20,271 bases of DNA from CAYPHJ01 sp964410485 (GTDB lineage Bacteria; Desulfobacterota; Binatia; UBA9968), in NCBI GenBank assembly GCA_964410485.1, contig CAYPHJ010000085.1, forward strand, positions 1-20,271, given 5' to 3'. Below are positions 1 through 7,578 of the stretch, piece by piece. Numbering within the stretch: the first letter of the stretch is position 1; each line of letters begins with the position of its first letter. The notes beneath the pieces were generated by a model. That model saw only the letters and a list, made by a program, of their open reading frames with translations. It made no database searches and had not been told where the DNA came from. The translations under genes were made by a program, and so were the position numbers.

Positions 1-1
1 T

Positions 2-514
2 CTCGGCAGTTGCGCTAAATTCCTTGCGCACATAGGAAACCGTCTTCTCCTCGACCGGCTGCGCCGGCGCCCCCGGCTGTCCCACTTGTACCGGGGTTGC
101 GGCCCCGATCGTTCCTCCATCAGCCATAACGATCCTCTCAGCGGCCAGACTGATAAGCGCGCCTGCGGAGATGGCCCTTCTGTTGATGAAGGCGACCGTC
201 GGGACTTTCGCGTTGAGTAGGGCGTCGCGGATCAGAACCGCGGCATCCACGCGTCCACCGAAGGTGTTGATCTCGAGGATGACCGCAGCGGCGCCGGTTT
301 GGGTCGCTTCATTGATAACGCGTTGAACAAACGGGGCAAGCCCAAGGTCGATGATGCCTTCGATCGGCGCGACATAGACGAATTTGGCTGCGGGAGCCGC
401 GACAAAAGCCTTGTTTGGTTGGATGGCCGCGAAATAGCCGAGAGCCAAGGTACATACGCTGGCGACCCGCATGAGAGTCATGAACGCAGCGCGGTCAAAA
501 ATTGGTCTTTTCAT
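2..514 (-). CDS. nfeD: NfeD-type membrane-bound serine protease (ClpP class), N-terminal part
   Basis: Partial gene; the window edge cuts it after 171 codons. I translated it directly from the minus strand, starting at the ATG at 514-512 (MKRPIFDRAA). A hydrophobic signal/anchor segment lies at about residues 11-31. The ClpP-like fold follows, with INTFGGRVD at 82-90 and the nucleophile motif NRRAISAGAL at 111-120. Ser116 is the expected nucleophile. Lys157 lies 41 residues later, the same spacing as the Ser97/Lys138 dyad of Pyrococcus PH1510 in this family. These proteins cleave membrane proteins such as stomatins, and their genes often sit beside a stomatin-like gene; that flank is outside the window. 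A GGAAAG precedes the ATG but very closely, so another start (for example ATG in MTLMRV, residue 12) is possible. It lies downstream of mscS on the same strand, separated by a repeat-bearing spacer. Confidence 0.85.
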   Translation of the reverse strand, partial: MKRPIFDRAAFMTLMRVASVCTLALGYFAAIQPNKAFVAAPAAKFVYVAPIEGIIDLGLAPFVQRVINEATQTGAAAVILEINTFGGRVDAAVLIRDALLNAKVPTVAFINRRAISAGALISLAAERIVMADGGTIGAATPVQVGQPGAPAQPVEEKTVSYVRKEFSATAE

Positions 515-602
515 CTTTCCAACATTGTACCAAGGACACGATCTCGTTTGCGAGTCACGGCCGCGCCCGACTATATCAACATTAACAGGCGTATTACCAG
601 AG

Positions 603-703
603 ATTGGAGTACTGGAGGGTAGTGGGGCCCCACTACCGACTGCAGTGGTGAAGTCATCGGCTGGTGCATACGAAACCCCACTGCTCCATATGCCAATCCT
701 CCA
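603..703. repeat. TGGAG/CTCCA inverted-repeat element, copy A
   Basis: The left side reads ATTGGAGTACTGGAGGG from 603. The right side (676-703) contains CCACTGCTCCAT and CCAATCCTCCA, which are reverse complements of the same word type (TGGAG, ATTGG, GCAGTGG). GCAGTGG at 642-648 pairs with CCACTGC at 678-684. The element abuts the mscS stop codon. A second element of the same design lies at 8098-8176. Transcripts from either strand could fold into a branched hairpin. There is no T-run, so it is not a classical terminator. Confidence 0.6.
618..637. repeat. Perfect 20-bp palindrome
   Basis: GGTAGTGGGGCCCCACTACC at 618-637 equals its own reverse complement, with a GGGGCCCC core and no spacer. 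It sits inside repeat copy A. It could be a cruciform/hairpin or a dimeric-protein site, but nothing in the sequence identifies a binding protein. Confidence 0.8.
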
Positions 704-1648
704 TTACTTTGCTGCATGCTTCGCCTCCGCAGGCGTAGTCGGCTCGCGTCCGTTCACGTTATGCTGCTTCAGTACGACGTGAAGAGCCATTGGCTGACTG
801 ACCTTCGGATCTCCCATATAGATCGTTCGGTGCGGGAACGGGATCTCAATGCCCCGTTTATCGAACTCCTTTTTCAGCCGCCGGTTGAACTCGCGTCCAA
901 CACGCCATTGTTTAATTGGTTTGGTGGTGATCCGGCACCTGATAATCACCGCCGAATCCTCAAACCTGTCGACTCCGAGCATCTCCAGCGGCTCCACTAT
1001 GTCGGCCCCATAATCCGGATCGTTTTGAATCTGCTCTCCCAGTTCCTTGAGAACGGCCATGACTTCGTCAGGATCCTCCCTGTAAGAGACACCGATATCG
1101 AAAACGTAGCGGGAGTAGTCACGGGTCATATTGATGACTCGTTCAACGCTCCCATTGGGGATAATGTGCACGCTGCCGTTTAGATCTCTCAACGTCAAGG
1201 TACGAAACCCCATCGATTCGACGAATCCACCGTTACCACCAATGTTGACCACATCGCCGATGCGCACCTGATTTTCAATCAACAGAAAGAAACCCGCGAT
1301 CAAGTCCTTGATGAGGCTCTGCGCGCCAAAACCGATCGCCAGTCCGCCAATCCCGGCAGCGGCCAGCAGTGGAGCCAGATTGATTCCCACCTGGGACATC
1401 AACTGCATCAAGACAATGATCGTAATCAGCGCCACTACGATGCTTTGGATCACCCGCATGCCGGTCTCAATGCGTTTGGCATGCTCGGTTCCCTGCGTCT
1501 CTTTAGTGAGGAGAATAGAGCGGATACGATTGACGAGAAACTTGTTCGCCCACAAGCCCGCGGCCGCCAGAATCAAAACAAATCCGGCGCGCCCGAGATA
1601 TTGAAGAAGCGTTTCGAAAGAGATCTCCATCTCCAGTAGTGCATCCAT
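704..1648 (-). CDS. Mechanosensitive channel, MscS family
   Basis: A 314-residue protein, close to the length of a small-conductance mechanosensitive channel (E. coli MscS is 286). Predicted membrane segments lie at about 15-35, 66-86 and 90-125. The third contains the pore-lining Gly/Ala helix, followed by the signature GFGAQSLIKDLIAGF and a Gly-Asp turn (VRIGD). The beta domain follows (GGFVESMGFRTLTLRDLNGS, IIPNG) and then the alpha/beta C-terminal domain. The family opens when membrane tension rises in hypo-osmotic shock and releases solutes across the inner membrane. The ATG at 1648 is well supported by GGAGGTGA seven bases upstream (1663-1656). It lies 167 bp downstream of a P-type ATPase on the same strand, but a candidate promoter and inverted repeat in that gap suggest separate control. 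The exact subfamily (YnaI- or YkuT-like) cannot be fixed here. Confidence 0.93.
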   Translation of the reverse strand: MDALLEMEISFETLLQYLGRAGFVLILAAAGLWANKFLVNRIRSILLTKETQGTEHAKRIETGMRVIQSIVVALITIIVLMQLMSQVGINLAPLLAAAGIGGLAIGFGAQSLIKDLIAGFFLLIENQVRIGDVVNIGGNGGFVESMGFRTLTLRDLNGSVHIIPNGSVERVINMTRDYSRYVFDIGVSYREDPDEVMAVLKELGEQIQNDPDYGADIVEPLEMLGVDRFEDSAVIIRCRITTKPIKQWRVGREFNRRLKKEFDKRGIEIPFPHRTIYMGDPKVSQPMALHVVLKQHNVNGREPTTPAEAKHAAK

Positions 1649-1669
1649 CAGTTCATCACCTCCATTGAA

Positions 1670-1693
1670 ACTTGTCAGAATGAGTCGACAAGT
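1670..1693. promoter_or_regulatory. Candidate operator: 7-bp inverted repeat before mscS
   Basis: ACTTGTC at 1670-1676 and GACAAGT at 1687-1693 are exact reverse complements separated by 10 bases. The repeat lies between the mscS ribosome-binding site and the candidate -10 element, overlapping the predicted transcription start (about 1689). That position suits a repressor site. It could instead be a small leader hairpin. No run of T follows, so a terminator is unlikely. Confidence 0.4.
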
Positions 1694-1695
1694 GC

Positions 1696-1724
1696 ATTAA
1701 ATTCCGCAGTTCCCATTCTGGCAG
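1696..1724 (-). promoter_or_regulatory. Candidate sigma70 promoter for mscS
   Basis: On the minus strand CTGCCA (1724-1719, 4/6 match to the -35 consensus) is followed after exactly 17 bases by TTTAAT (1701-1696, 5/6 match to the -10 consensus). The predicted start lies about 40 bases before the mscS ATG. Found by eye only. Confidence 0.3.
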
Positions 1725-1791
1725 GGGAAATTTTGTTCACCTGCTTTAACCCGTTTTTCAAAAGAGGGGAAGGGATTTCTTTGTGCGCGAC

Positions 1792-1812
1792 TCGAAACCC
1801 GAAACTCGAAAC
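1792..1812. repeat. 7-bp tandem repeat, copy 1 (YCGAAAC x3)
   Basis: TCGAAAC, CCGAAAC and TCGAAAC occur back to back at 1792-1812, just downstream of the stop codon of the 1816-4548 ATPase. Read on the minus strand with flanking bases, the units are GAGTTTC, GGGTTTC and GAGTCGC. The same 7-bp periodic word type occurs at 14953-14980. Confidence 0.65.
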
Positions 1813-1815
1813 GCT

Positions 1816-4548
1816 TTAATGTGCCTTGGCTCCTCCCGTGGATGAAGCGCCGCGCCGTAATAGCTTGTGCAGCTCGACCGTGATGAGGATTGTGGCCGCC
1901 ACAACGAGAATCTCGAACCAGAGCTCCAACGCGATCGGCTGTATTCTGAGAACGAATTGGGTCCATGGAAAATAGAGAGCGCCTACATGGACAGCGAGCG
2001 ACGCTATAGTGGCAACGAACAGAAATGGGTTGGACACCGGGCTCAGCTGCAACAACGAGCGATGTTCGGAGCGGGAGTTGCCCACGTGGAACATTTGAAA
2101 CACGACCATGGTGGTTAAAGCCGTGGTCTGCGCCAAGCCGAGATCCCCTGTCGCATCGAGTACCCGGCGAAAAAGCAGCAGGGTGCCCGCCGCCATTACC
2201 ACCCCGACCACCACGCTCCGCTCCCAGAGCAAGGCGGAAAGCACCCCCTCTCTGGGGCGGCGCGGCGGTCGTTGAAGAACCCCCGGCTCACCGGGCTCGA
2301 ATGCCAATGCGACGTCCTGGAGTCCCTTGGTGACAAGATTGAGCCAGAGAAGCTGGGCGGGAACGAATAACAATGGCCATTCAAGAAACAACGCGGTCAG
2401 GATTGCCAATAGGGCGGCAGCTCCTGTCGAGACTAGAAAGAACGTGACCTTTCGGACGTTATCGAACGTTACGCGGCCCTCTTGGACTGCGGCATAGATA
2501 CTGACGAAGTTGTCGTCGGTCAAAACCATATCGGCCGCTTCCCGAGCAACGTCGGTACCGCTTCGGCCCATCGCAATGCCGATATTCGCAGCACGCAGCG
2601 CGGGGGCATCGTTGACCCCATCGCCCGTGACCGCCACCACCTCGCCCAGGCTCTGCAGCGCCTGAACTACGCGCAGCTTGTGTTCCGGTGCCACCCGCGC
2701 ATATATATTGACCTCGCGGACACGTTGGCGCAGCATCGGCTCGTCCATGTTGCCGAGCTCGCTACCAGTGATAACTTCCGAGTTCTCCTTGGCAATGCCG
2801 AGTTCGGCGCCAATGGCACGAGCCGTGGCCGGATGGTCGCCGGTTATCATCAACACGCGAATCCCGGACTCCTGGCAACCGGTGATTGCCTCACGGACTC
2901 CGGCACGGGGGGGATCTTTAGAACCCTGCAGGCCGAGAAATGTGAGCCCTTGTGGCTGCGGCAGATCGTCAGGCCCCGCCGGCGGGTGCGGCAGGACTCT
3001 ATAGGCCATGCTGAGCACCCTGAGCCCGTCTGATGCCAAATCACGGGCTGCCTGCAGGATGGCGTCAGCATTCAACGGGGCGACTCCCTCCTCGGTGGCC
3101 ATCAGCTCGCTCATCGGAAGAACACGCTCGGGTGCTCCTTTCACAAAGACCATGTGCTGGCCACGGTGCTCGCGGACGGTGGCCGAATATTGGCGTTCCG
3201 GCTCAAATGGAATTTCCGCGTAAACTGGATAGCCGGCCCGCGCCTCGTCGGGCTCAATACCGAGCCTCGCCGCCGCGATCAGGAGCGCAGCCTCGGTCGG
3301 ATCACCTTGGCTCTCATACCCGTGTTCGGTCAGGAAGATCTGCGCCTCGTTAGTCAGAACACCGGCCAGTAAAGTTAGATAGACTGGCCGGTGCTCGGCA
3401 AGTGTGGTCACCTCGCGCCCTTGGAGGAGCCCCTCTGGTTGTCCTGGCGCGCCCCCGTCTGCAAGGGTGAAGGGTCGATTGGCGGCCCAGATCCTCTGGA
3501 CCGTCATCCGATTCTCGGTCAGCGTTCCGGTTTTATCCGACCCAATTACCGTTGTGCTACCCAATGTCTCTACGGCCGGCAAACGCCGCACGATGGCGTG
3601 GCATCGTGCCATGCGCCGCACGCCAAGCGCCAGCGTTATTGTGAAAACCACAGGTAAGCCTTCAGGCACTACGGCCACCGCCATTGCCACCGCCACCATG
3701 AACATCGCTGTGGGGCTCTCGCCGCGAAACACTCCGATGGCAAAAACGACGACTGCGCCAATGGCGACAACGACGGCAACGAGGTGTGCAAACCGGGTCA
3801 TCCGCTGCTGGAGCGGAGTCTCGGCGCGCTCGCGGCCCCGCACCTGGGCGGCGATCGCCCCAAGTTCGGTGCCCGCGCCGGTCGCCACCACGTAACCACG
3901 GCCGCGCCCGCTCGTGACTACGGTACCGGCGTATGCGATGTTTGTCCGATCGGCAGGTACTACGTCGTGCGATTCCAGCGGTGTTGTTTTTTTCAATGCA
4001 GGGATTGACTCCCCGGTCAGAAGAGACTCATCGACCTGGAGCGCGTTGCTCGACGAAATGCGGAGGTCGGCTGGTACCCGACTTCCCGACTCGAGCAGCA
4101 CCAGGTCGCCGGGAACAAGGCTGCGACTCTCTACCTCCCATTCCCTGCCCCCTCGAATAACTCGGGCACGTGGTGCTTGGAGCTGCATGAGTGCCCTCAC
4201 CGAGCGCTCGGCACGCCGTTCCTGAGTGAAGCCAATCGCGGCGTTGAGCAGCAGCACCGCCGCGATAACGCCCGCGTCCACATACTCGGCTAAAAGTATC
4301 GTAATCAGACCCGCGAACAGCAGGATATAGATCAACGGGCTCTGGAATTGGTGGAAGAATACCGAGAGCGCGCTCGGCGGTGGTTCGTCTTCGAGCTGGT
4401 TCGGACCATACCGTGCTAGACGTGCCTCGACCTCCGCCGCGTCAAGACCGTAGGGACTGGTGCCGAGGACCGCTTCAACTTCTGCATGATCCAGAGTATG
4501 CCAGGCCCGACTCTGTTTCTTCACAGCACTTCTTGGATCATGATTCAA
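1816..4548 (-). CDS. P-type cation-transporting ATPase (ATPase 1), atypical ion site
   Basis: A full-length P-type (type II-like) ATPase of 910 residues. In order: N-terminal cation-ATPase domain, actuator domain with TGES at 178-181, TM4 PEGLP at 295-299, phosphorylation site DKTGTLT with Asp338, nucleotide-binding KGAPER at 470-475, hinge GDGVNDAP at 642-649, and a C-terminal group of membrane helices. It uses ATP to move a cation across the inner membrane. By gapless alignment to SERCA, TM6 reads NLVTKGL (Asn737, Lys741 where SERCA has Asp800), and TM5 has Thr708 and Ala711 where SERCA has Asn768 and Glu771. Ca2+ transport is therefore doubtful and the substrate is unknown. The start is TTG at 4548-4546, with GAGGTG just upstream and no in-frame ATG until residue 121. 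It starts 37 bp after the antiporter stop, probably the same transcript. Confidence 0.92.
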   Translation of the reverse strand: MNHDPRSAVKKQSRAWHTLDHAEVEAVLGTSPYGLDAAEVEARLARYGPNQLEDEPPPSALSVFFHQFQSPLIYILLFAGLITILLAEYVDAGVIAAVLLLNAAIGFTQERRAERSVRALMQLQAPRARVIRGGREWEVESRSLVPGDLVLLESGSRVPADLRISSSNALQVDESLLTGESIPALKKTTPLESHDVVPADRTNIAYAGTVVTSGRGRGYVVATGAGTELGAIAAQVRGRERAETPLQQRMTRFAHLVAVVVAIGAVVVFAIGVFRGESPTAMFMVAVAMAVAVVPEGLPVVFTITLALGVRRMARCHAIVRRLPAVETLGSTTVIGSDKTGTLTENRMTVQRIWAANRPFTLADGGAPGQPEGLLQGREVTTLAEHRPVYLTLLAGVLTNEAQIFLTEHGYESQGDPTEAALLIAAARLGIEPDEARAGYPVYAEIPFEPERQYSATVREHRGQHMVFVKGAPERVLPMSELMATEEGVAPLNADAILQAARDLASDGLRVLSMAYRVLPHPPAGPDDLPQPQGLTFLGLQGSKDPPRAGVREAITGCQESGIRVLMITGDHPATARAIGAELGIAKENSEVITGSELGNMDEPMLRQRVREVNIYARVAPEHKLRVVQALQSLGEVVAVTGDGVNDAPALRAANIGIAMGRSGTDVAREAADMVLTDDNFVSIYAAVQEGRVTFDNVRKVTFFLVSTGAAALLAILTALFLEWPLLFVPAQLLWLNLVTKGLQDVALAFEPGEPGVLQRPPRRPREGVLSALLWERSVVVGVVMAAGTLLLFRRVLDATGDLGLAQTTALTTMVVFQMFHVGNSRSEHRSLLQLSPVSNPFLFVATIASLAVHVGALYFPWTQFVLRIQPIALELWFEILVVAATILITVELHKLLRRGASSTGGAKAH

Positions 4549-4585
4549 TCTTCACCTCATTGTCGGGCGGAGTAAAAGAATGTGC

Positions 4586-6052
4586 CTAAGAGCGCTTCGG
4601 CATCGAGAGGATCTTGTTCACTTCGGGTATGGAAGATTTGTTTAGAAGTATCAAAAGCACATCTCCCGCCTGCAGGACTGTGGTTCCTGTAGGCACAACG
4701 TATTTATCATCTCTGACAATAACCGTAATGACGCTCTCAGAGGGGAGCCCGAGATCTACTAACGATTTTCCTACAACGGCAGAGTTATAGGGCAGAATGA
4801 AGTCCATCAGGGTTGCCTCCATACCTTCTCCTTCCTCGAATTCCAGCGCGTATCGAGGCTTGGACAATTGGGGTAACGCCAGACCCAGATACCGGACCAC
4901 GACGGGAATGGAGGTGCCCTGAAGCAGAACGGATGTGATCACTATGAAGAACACTAGATTAAAAATGAGAATGGAGTTGGGGACGTCCGCCAGCAACGGA
5001 AATGTGGCTAAGATGATCGGCACGGCGCCGCGTAATCCTACCCACGCAACTAGCAGTTTCTCCTTCAGATTGAATCGACTCAGAGATAAGCAGACAAAAA
5101 CCGCGATGGGACGCGCTAGAAACATTAACAGGCCCGAGAGAAGGAGCCCTGTCCCGATCACGGAGACAAGCTGCGATGGAAAAACTTGCAAACCAAGGAT
5201 TAGAAACATGACGATCTGCATCAGCCAGGCGACCCCATCATGAAATCGCAGCAAACTCTTTTTGTGCACGAAGTTCTTATTACCCATCAATAGACCGGCA
5301 ATATAAATTCCCAAAAAGCCGTTTCCACCTAGAAACGCAATAACGCCATAAATTAAGAGAACCGACGACAACGTCAGGACCGGATAGAGACCTTCGGTCT
5401 CAAGTACGATACGGTTCAGGATCCAGACCAGGGCCCAGCCAAGACCGATACCAAGGACTCCACCTAAGACCATCTGCTGGACAAACATCCGAGTGAGCAG
5501 ATTTACGGGGTTCGCATCTTGCGTTAGAAGACTGATAAAGGCTACCGTGAGAAAAACCGCCATCGGATCATTGCTGCCGGACTCAAATTCCAAAAGATAT
5601 TTGACACGATCGGGTAAGCCGATATTCCGCGACCGGAGCACCGAGAACACCGCGGCGGCGTCCGTCGACGACATAATCGAACCCAAGAGCAATCCCTCCA
5701 GAAGTGAAAAGCCGAGCATGTAGGCCGCTATCACTCCAATGACTGCAGCGGTAACAGCTACACCTACGGTGGAAAGCAACAAACCGCCGGCGCTTACCGG
5801 ACGAACGTCGGACCAGTTGGTGTCCAGGCCACCGGAGAACAGAATGAACGCCAGCGCCGTCACTCCCAAGGCTTGGGCGAGCCATGGATCGTAAAAGTGA
5901 ACTCCTCCGGGTCCCTCAGATCCTGCCATCATGCCAAGGAAAAGAAATAACAGCAGGGCGGGAACACCGTACTTCTCCGATGCCTTACTTGCAAAAACAC
6001 TCAGCAGAAGGATGATCGCGATGGCAATAAGTATTTGCTCGATGGACATCAT
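4586..6052 (-). CDS. nhaP2: K+/H+ antiporter, NhaP2/CvrA-like, with C-terminal RCK_C (TrkA_C) domain
   Basis: A 488-residue protein of the CPA1 (Na+/H+ exchanger) superfamily with about 12 membrane segments over residues 1-390. Family motifs are visible: LFSGGLDTNW at 71-80, SSTDAAAVFSVLRSRNIGLP at 128-147, and ESGSNDPMAVF at 157-167 with the Asn161-Asp162 pair expected in the transport site. A soluble C-terminal region (about 405-488, with ILPYNSAVVGKSL and VPTGTTVLQAGDVLLIL) matches an RCK_C domain, as in potassium/proton antiporter NhaP2 (CvrA). It likely exchanges cytoplasmic K+ or Na+ for H+. E. coli NhaP2 is about 578 residues and has a further CorC/HlyC-type domain, which is missing here. 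ATG codons occur at 6052 and 6049 and neither has a clear ribosome-binding site. ATPase 1 follows 37 bp downstream. Confidence 0.9.
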   Translation of the reverse strand: MMSIEQILIAIAIILLLSVFASKASEKYGVPALLLFLFLGMMAGSEGPGGVHFYDPWLAQALGVTALAFILFSGGLDTNWSDVRPVSAGGLLLSTVGVAVTAAVIGVIAAYMLGFSLLEGLLLGSIMSSTDAAAVFSVLRSRNIGLPDRVKYLLEFESGSNDPMAVFLTVAFISLLTQDANPVNLLTRMFVQQMVLGGVLGIGLGWALVWILNRIVLETEGLYPVLTLSSVLLIYGVIAFLGGNGFLGIYIAGLLMGNKNFVHKKSLLRFHDGVAWLMQIVMFLILGLQVFPSQLVSVIGTGLLLSGLLMFLARPIAVFVCLSLSRFNLKEKLLVAWVGLRGAVPIILATFPLLADVPNSILIFNLVFFIVITSVLLQGTSIPVVVRYLGLALPQLSKPRYALEFEEGEGMEATLMDFILPYNSAVVGKSLVDLGLPSESVITVIVRDDKYVVPTGTTVLQAGDVLLILLNKSSIPEVNKILSMPKRS

Positions 6053-6215
6053 AGAAGCGCGTCAGTCTTCTCCGAGACTGGACGTTTTCGAGCCGATCCA
6101 AAGCTGCTTTCCTGTTGGGCTGGGAATTTAGCGGACGCGACCCATACGTCACGGGTGAGACAGCACACCGGACCTACGGGTCTTCACCTGGGTTGTCGCA
6201 GTCGATGAATCTGGC

Positions 6216-7364
6216 TCAAAATCGATAAATCGCAGCGATTCCCGTTCGAGTTGGCATTCGCTCGGCTGGAACGATCACGATTTGACCGCCCTTGGCTAGA
6301 ACGATTTCCCCGATTTCGTCAAGCAGGTCACCAAATTCCGGATGCGCCAAGTCACCAGGCTGGATTCGGCCGGCTGCCGGGTCGATTCGTCCTGGGACAT
6401 GACGTTCGGCTTCGATCAGCACCGTCCCCACGCGTCCAGCCAGCGCCGCTTGGGCAATTGGCTCAAGTTCATCTGACCCGAGACCCTTGGCCTTCGCTTT
6501 GCCGAATTCCTCGACCAGAGCAGCCAATCGGGCGAGATACTTTGGCTCAACCACTCGCCACGCACGCTCCCGCAGCGCGTCGCGCGGCAAAGCATCCGGA
6601 TGAACGTCGATCGCTTCGTTGAGCAAGAGTGGGTTTTGGCTCACCTGGCGAAACAAATTATGGTGCTCGGGGAGTGCCGCCAAAATCAGTGGTAGCCCGG
6701 ATGGGCGCGAGTGATGTTCCAGAACTGCTCGATCAACTGCGCGAAAGAATCGCTCCGCGTCGATGTCTACTTCATCCTTCTTTGAGCCATGACCATGATG
6801 CATCGCCGGCCCGCCGGCGCCCATGCCGTAAGACGCGACGGTCATGTGCGGCTCGGTGAGCTCCTCGCCTAGCGCTTCGGTAATGGTCCGGGGAACTCCC
6901 GCCGCTGCTTCAATCTCATCAAGCGCATCGCGGTTGCCTTCGAATAATTTGATCTCCTGGCGGTTGAGGCCAAGCACCTGATAACGGTCGGCCGACTGGA
7001 GAATGCGCATCAAAGGCTTGGTGTGGAAGGTATCTGCAACAACAGCGAACTCCGGAACCGGTCGCTGCAGCCGGTAAACTCGAAAAAAAGCGGGTGCGCT
7101 CAAGACAGCCAAGCCGTCCAGCGTGTGGTTCCAAAACCCATGGTCGTCCGCCAGTGAGTGGAACGGCTCCAGAAGCGGTCGTACTTCACGCACGGCGTAT
7201 TTCTGGCGCAGTGACTGCTCCATTGATTTGACGAGATTGCGAAAACGGATCACGTCCTGTTGATTGTCCGGATAGTGCCGATGAGTGGGCTGGTAAAGTG
7301 AAAGACACGGTGGCTCGTGAGCGCGCAAGAGTCCCGCCGCGTAATCGTTAACGAGTGAGTGCAT
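6216..7364 (-). CDS. baeRF3-domain protein (bacterial archaeo-eukaryotic release factor family 3)
   Basis: A soluble 382-residue protein without signal peptide or membrane segments. The overall sequence fits the bacterial baeRF family 3: N-terminal LVNDYAAGLL and CLSLYQPTHR, central VLEHHSRPSGLPLILAALPEH, and C-terminal GTVLIEAERHVPGRID with GQIVIVPAERMPTRTGIAAI. The family is related to archaeal/eukaryotic peptide release factor eRF1 and to Pelota, and has been proposed to act in ribosome rescue or translational stress. This is a computational proposal for the family, not a demonstrated activity. A His/Gly-rich insert (MHHGHGSKKDE, about residues 188-198) may be a flexible loop. The start is well supported: AGGAGGG lies just before the ATG at 7364. 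It is the first gene after the Mrp operon and has its own 214-bp upstream region. The antiporter begins 163 bp downstream. Confidence 0.75.
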   Translation of the reverse strand: MHSLVNDYAAGLLRAHEPPCLSLYQPTHRHYPDNQQDVIRFRNLVKSMEQSLRQKYAVREVRPLLEPFHSLADDHGFWNHTLDGLAVLSAPAFFRVYRLQRPVPEFAVVADTFHTKPLMRILQSADRYQVLGLNRQEIKLFEGNRDALDEIEAAAGVPRTITEALGEELTEPHMTVASYGMGAGGPAMHHGHGSKKDEVDIDAERFFRAVDRAVLEHHSRPSGLPLILAALPEHHNLFRQVSQNPLLLNEAIDVHPDALPRDALRERAWRVVEPKYLARLAALVEEFGKAKAKGLGSDELEPIAQAALAGRVGTVLIEAERHVPGRIDPAAGRIQPGDLAHPEFGDLLDEIGEIVLAKGGQIVIVPAERMPTRTGIAAIYRF

Positions 7365-7433
7365 CGTCCCTCCTATAGCTTATTGATCCGTTCAAAAAGT
7401 AAGTGCTCATCAGATATCGAGGACGAGTCCTGG

Positions 7434-7468
7434 AGAGCGCGGGGACAGGAACGTGCAGGTCGCGCTCT
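7434..7468. repeat. 8-bp inverted repeat between mrpE and the baeRF3 gene
   Basis: AGAGCGCG at 7434-7441 and CGCGCTCT at 7461-7468 are exact reverse complements with a 19-bp loop. It sits in the 214-bp spacer (7365-7578) that must hold the end of the Mrp transcript and the promoter of the baeRF3 gene. No T-run follows on the minus strand, so it may be an operator or an atypical terminator. The rest of the spacer shows no gene. A TATAGT lies on the minus strand near 7488 without a good -35. Confidence 0.4.
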
Positions 7469-7578
7469 GGTCGTTACAAAAAACTATACCTGTAATGCAA
7501 GCCAAAATCACCAATCACTCCTGTAGTTCGCTACCCTGGTTCAAGATTACCGGTTCAAAGTCCATCGCATCGTCGGAT

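Larger units (their letters stand above)
515..703. other. Spacer between mscS and nfeD with inverted-repeat element
   Basis: This 189-bp gap has no convincing gene. About half of it (603-703, ending at the mscS stop) is a TGGAG/CTCCA-rich inverted-repeat element containing a 20-bp perfect palindrome. The remainder, 515-602, probably holds the nfeD promoter. On the minus strand TATAGT lies about 18 bp after TGGTAA, which is only a weak match, so I do not list it as a promoter. Confidence 0.5.

Noticed and set aside
1697..1966. 89-codon minus-strand open frame bridging the end of ATPase 1 and the spacer
   Set aside because: It overlaps the ATPase C-terminus in another frame and reads through the heptamer repeat. 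There is no family resemblance.
7489..7527. Possible sigma54 site on the minus strand (TGG ... TTGCA)
   Set aside because: The spacing between the GG and GC elements is two bases too long and the -24 box lacks CAC.
7536..7563. tRNA-like words (GGTTCAAGATT, CCGGTTCAAAGTCC)
   Set aside because: GGTTCAA occurs twice, but no 5-bp T-stem, acceptor stem or cloverleaf can be formed around either copy.
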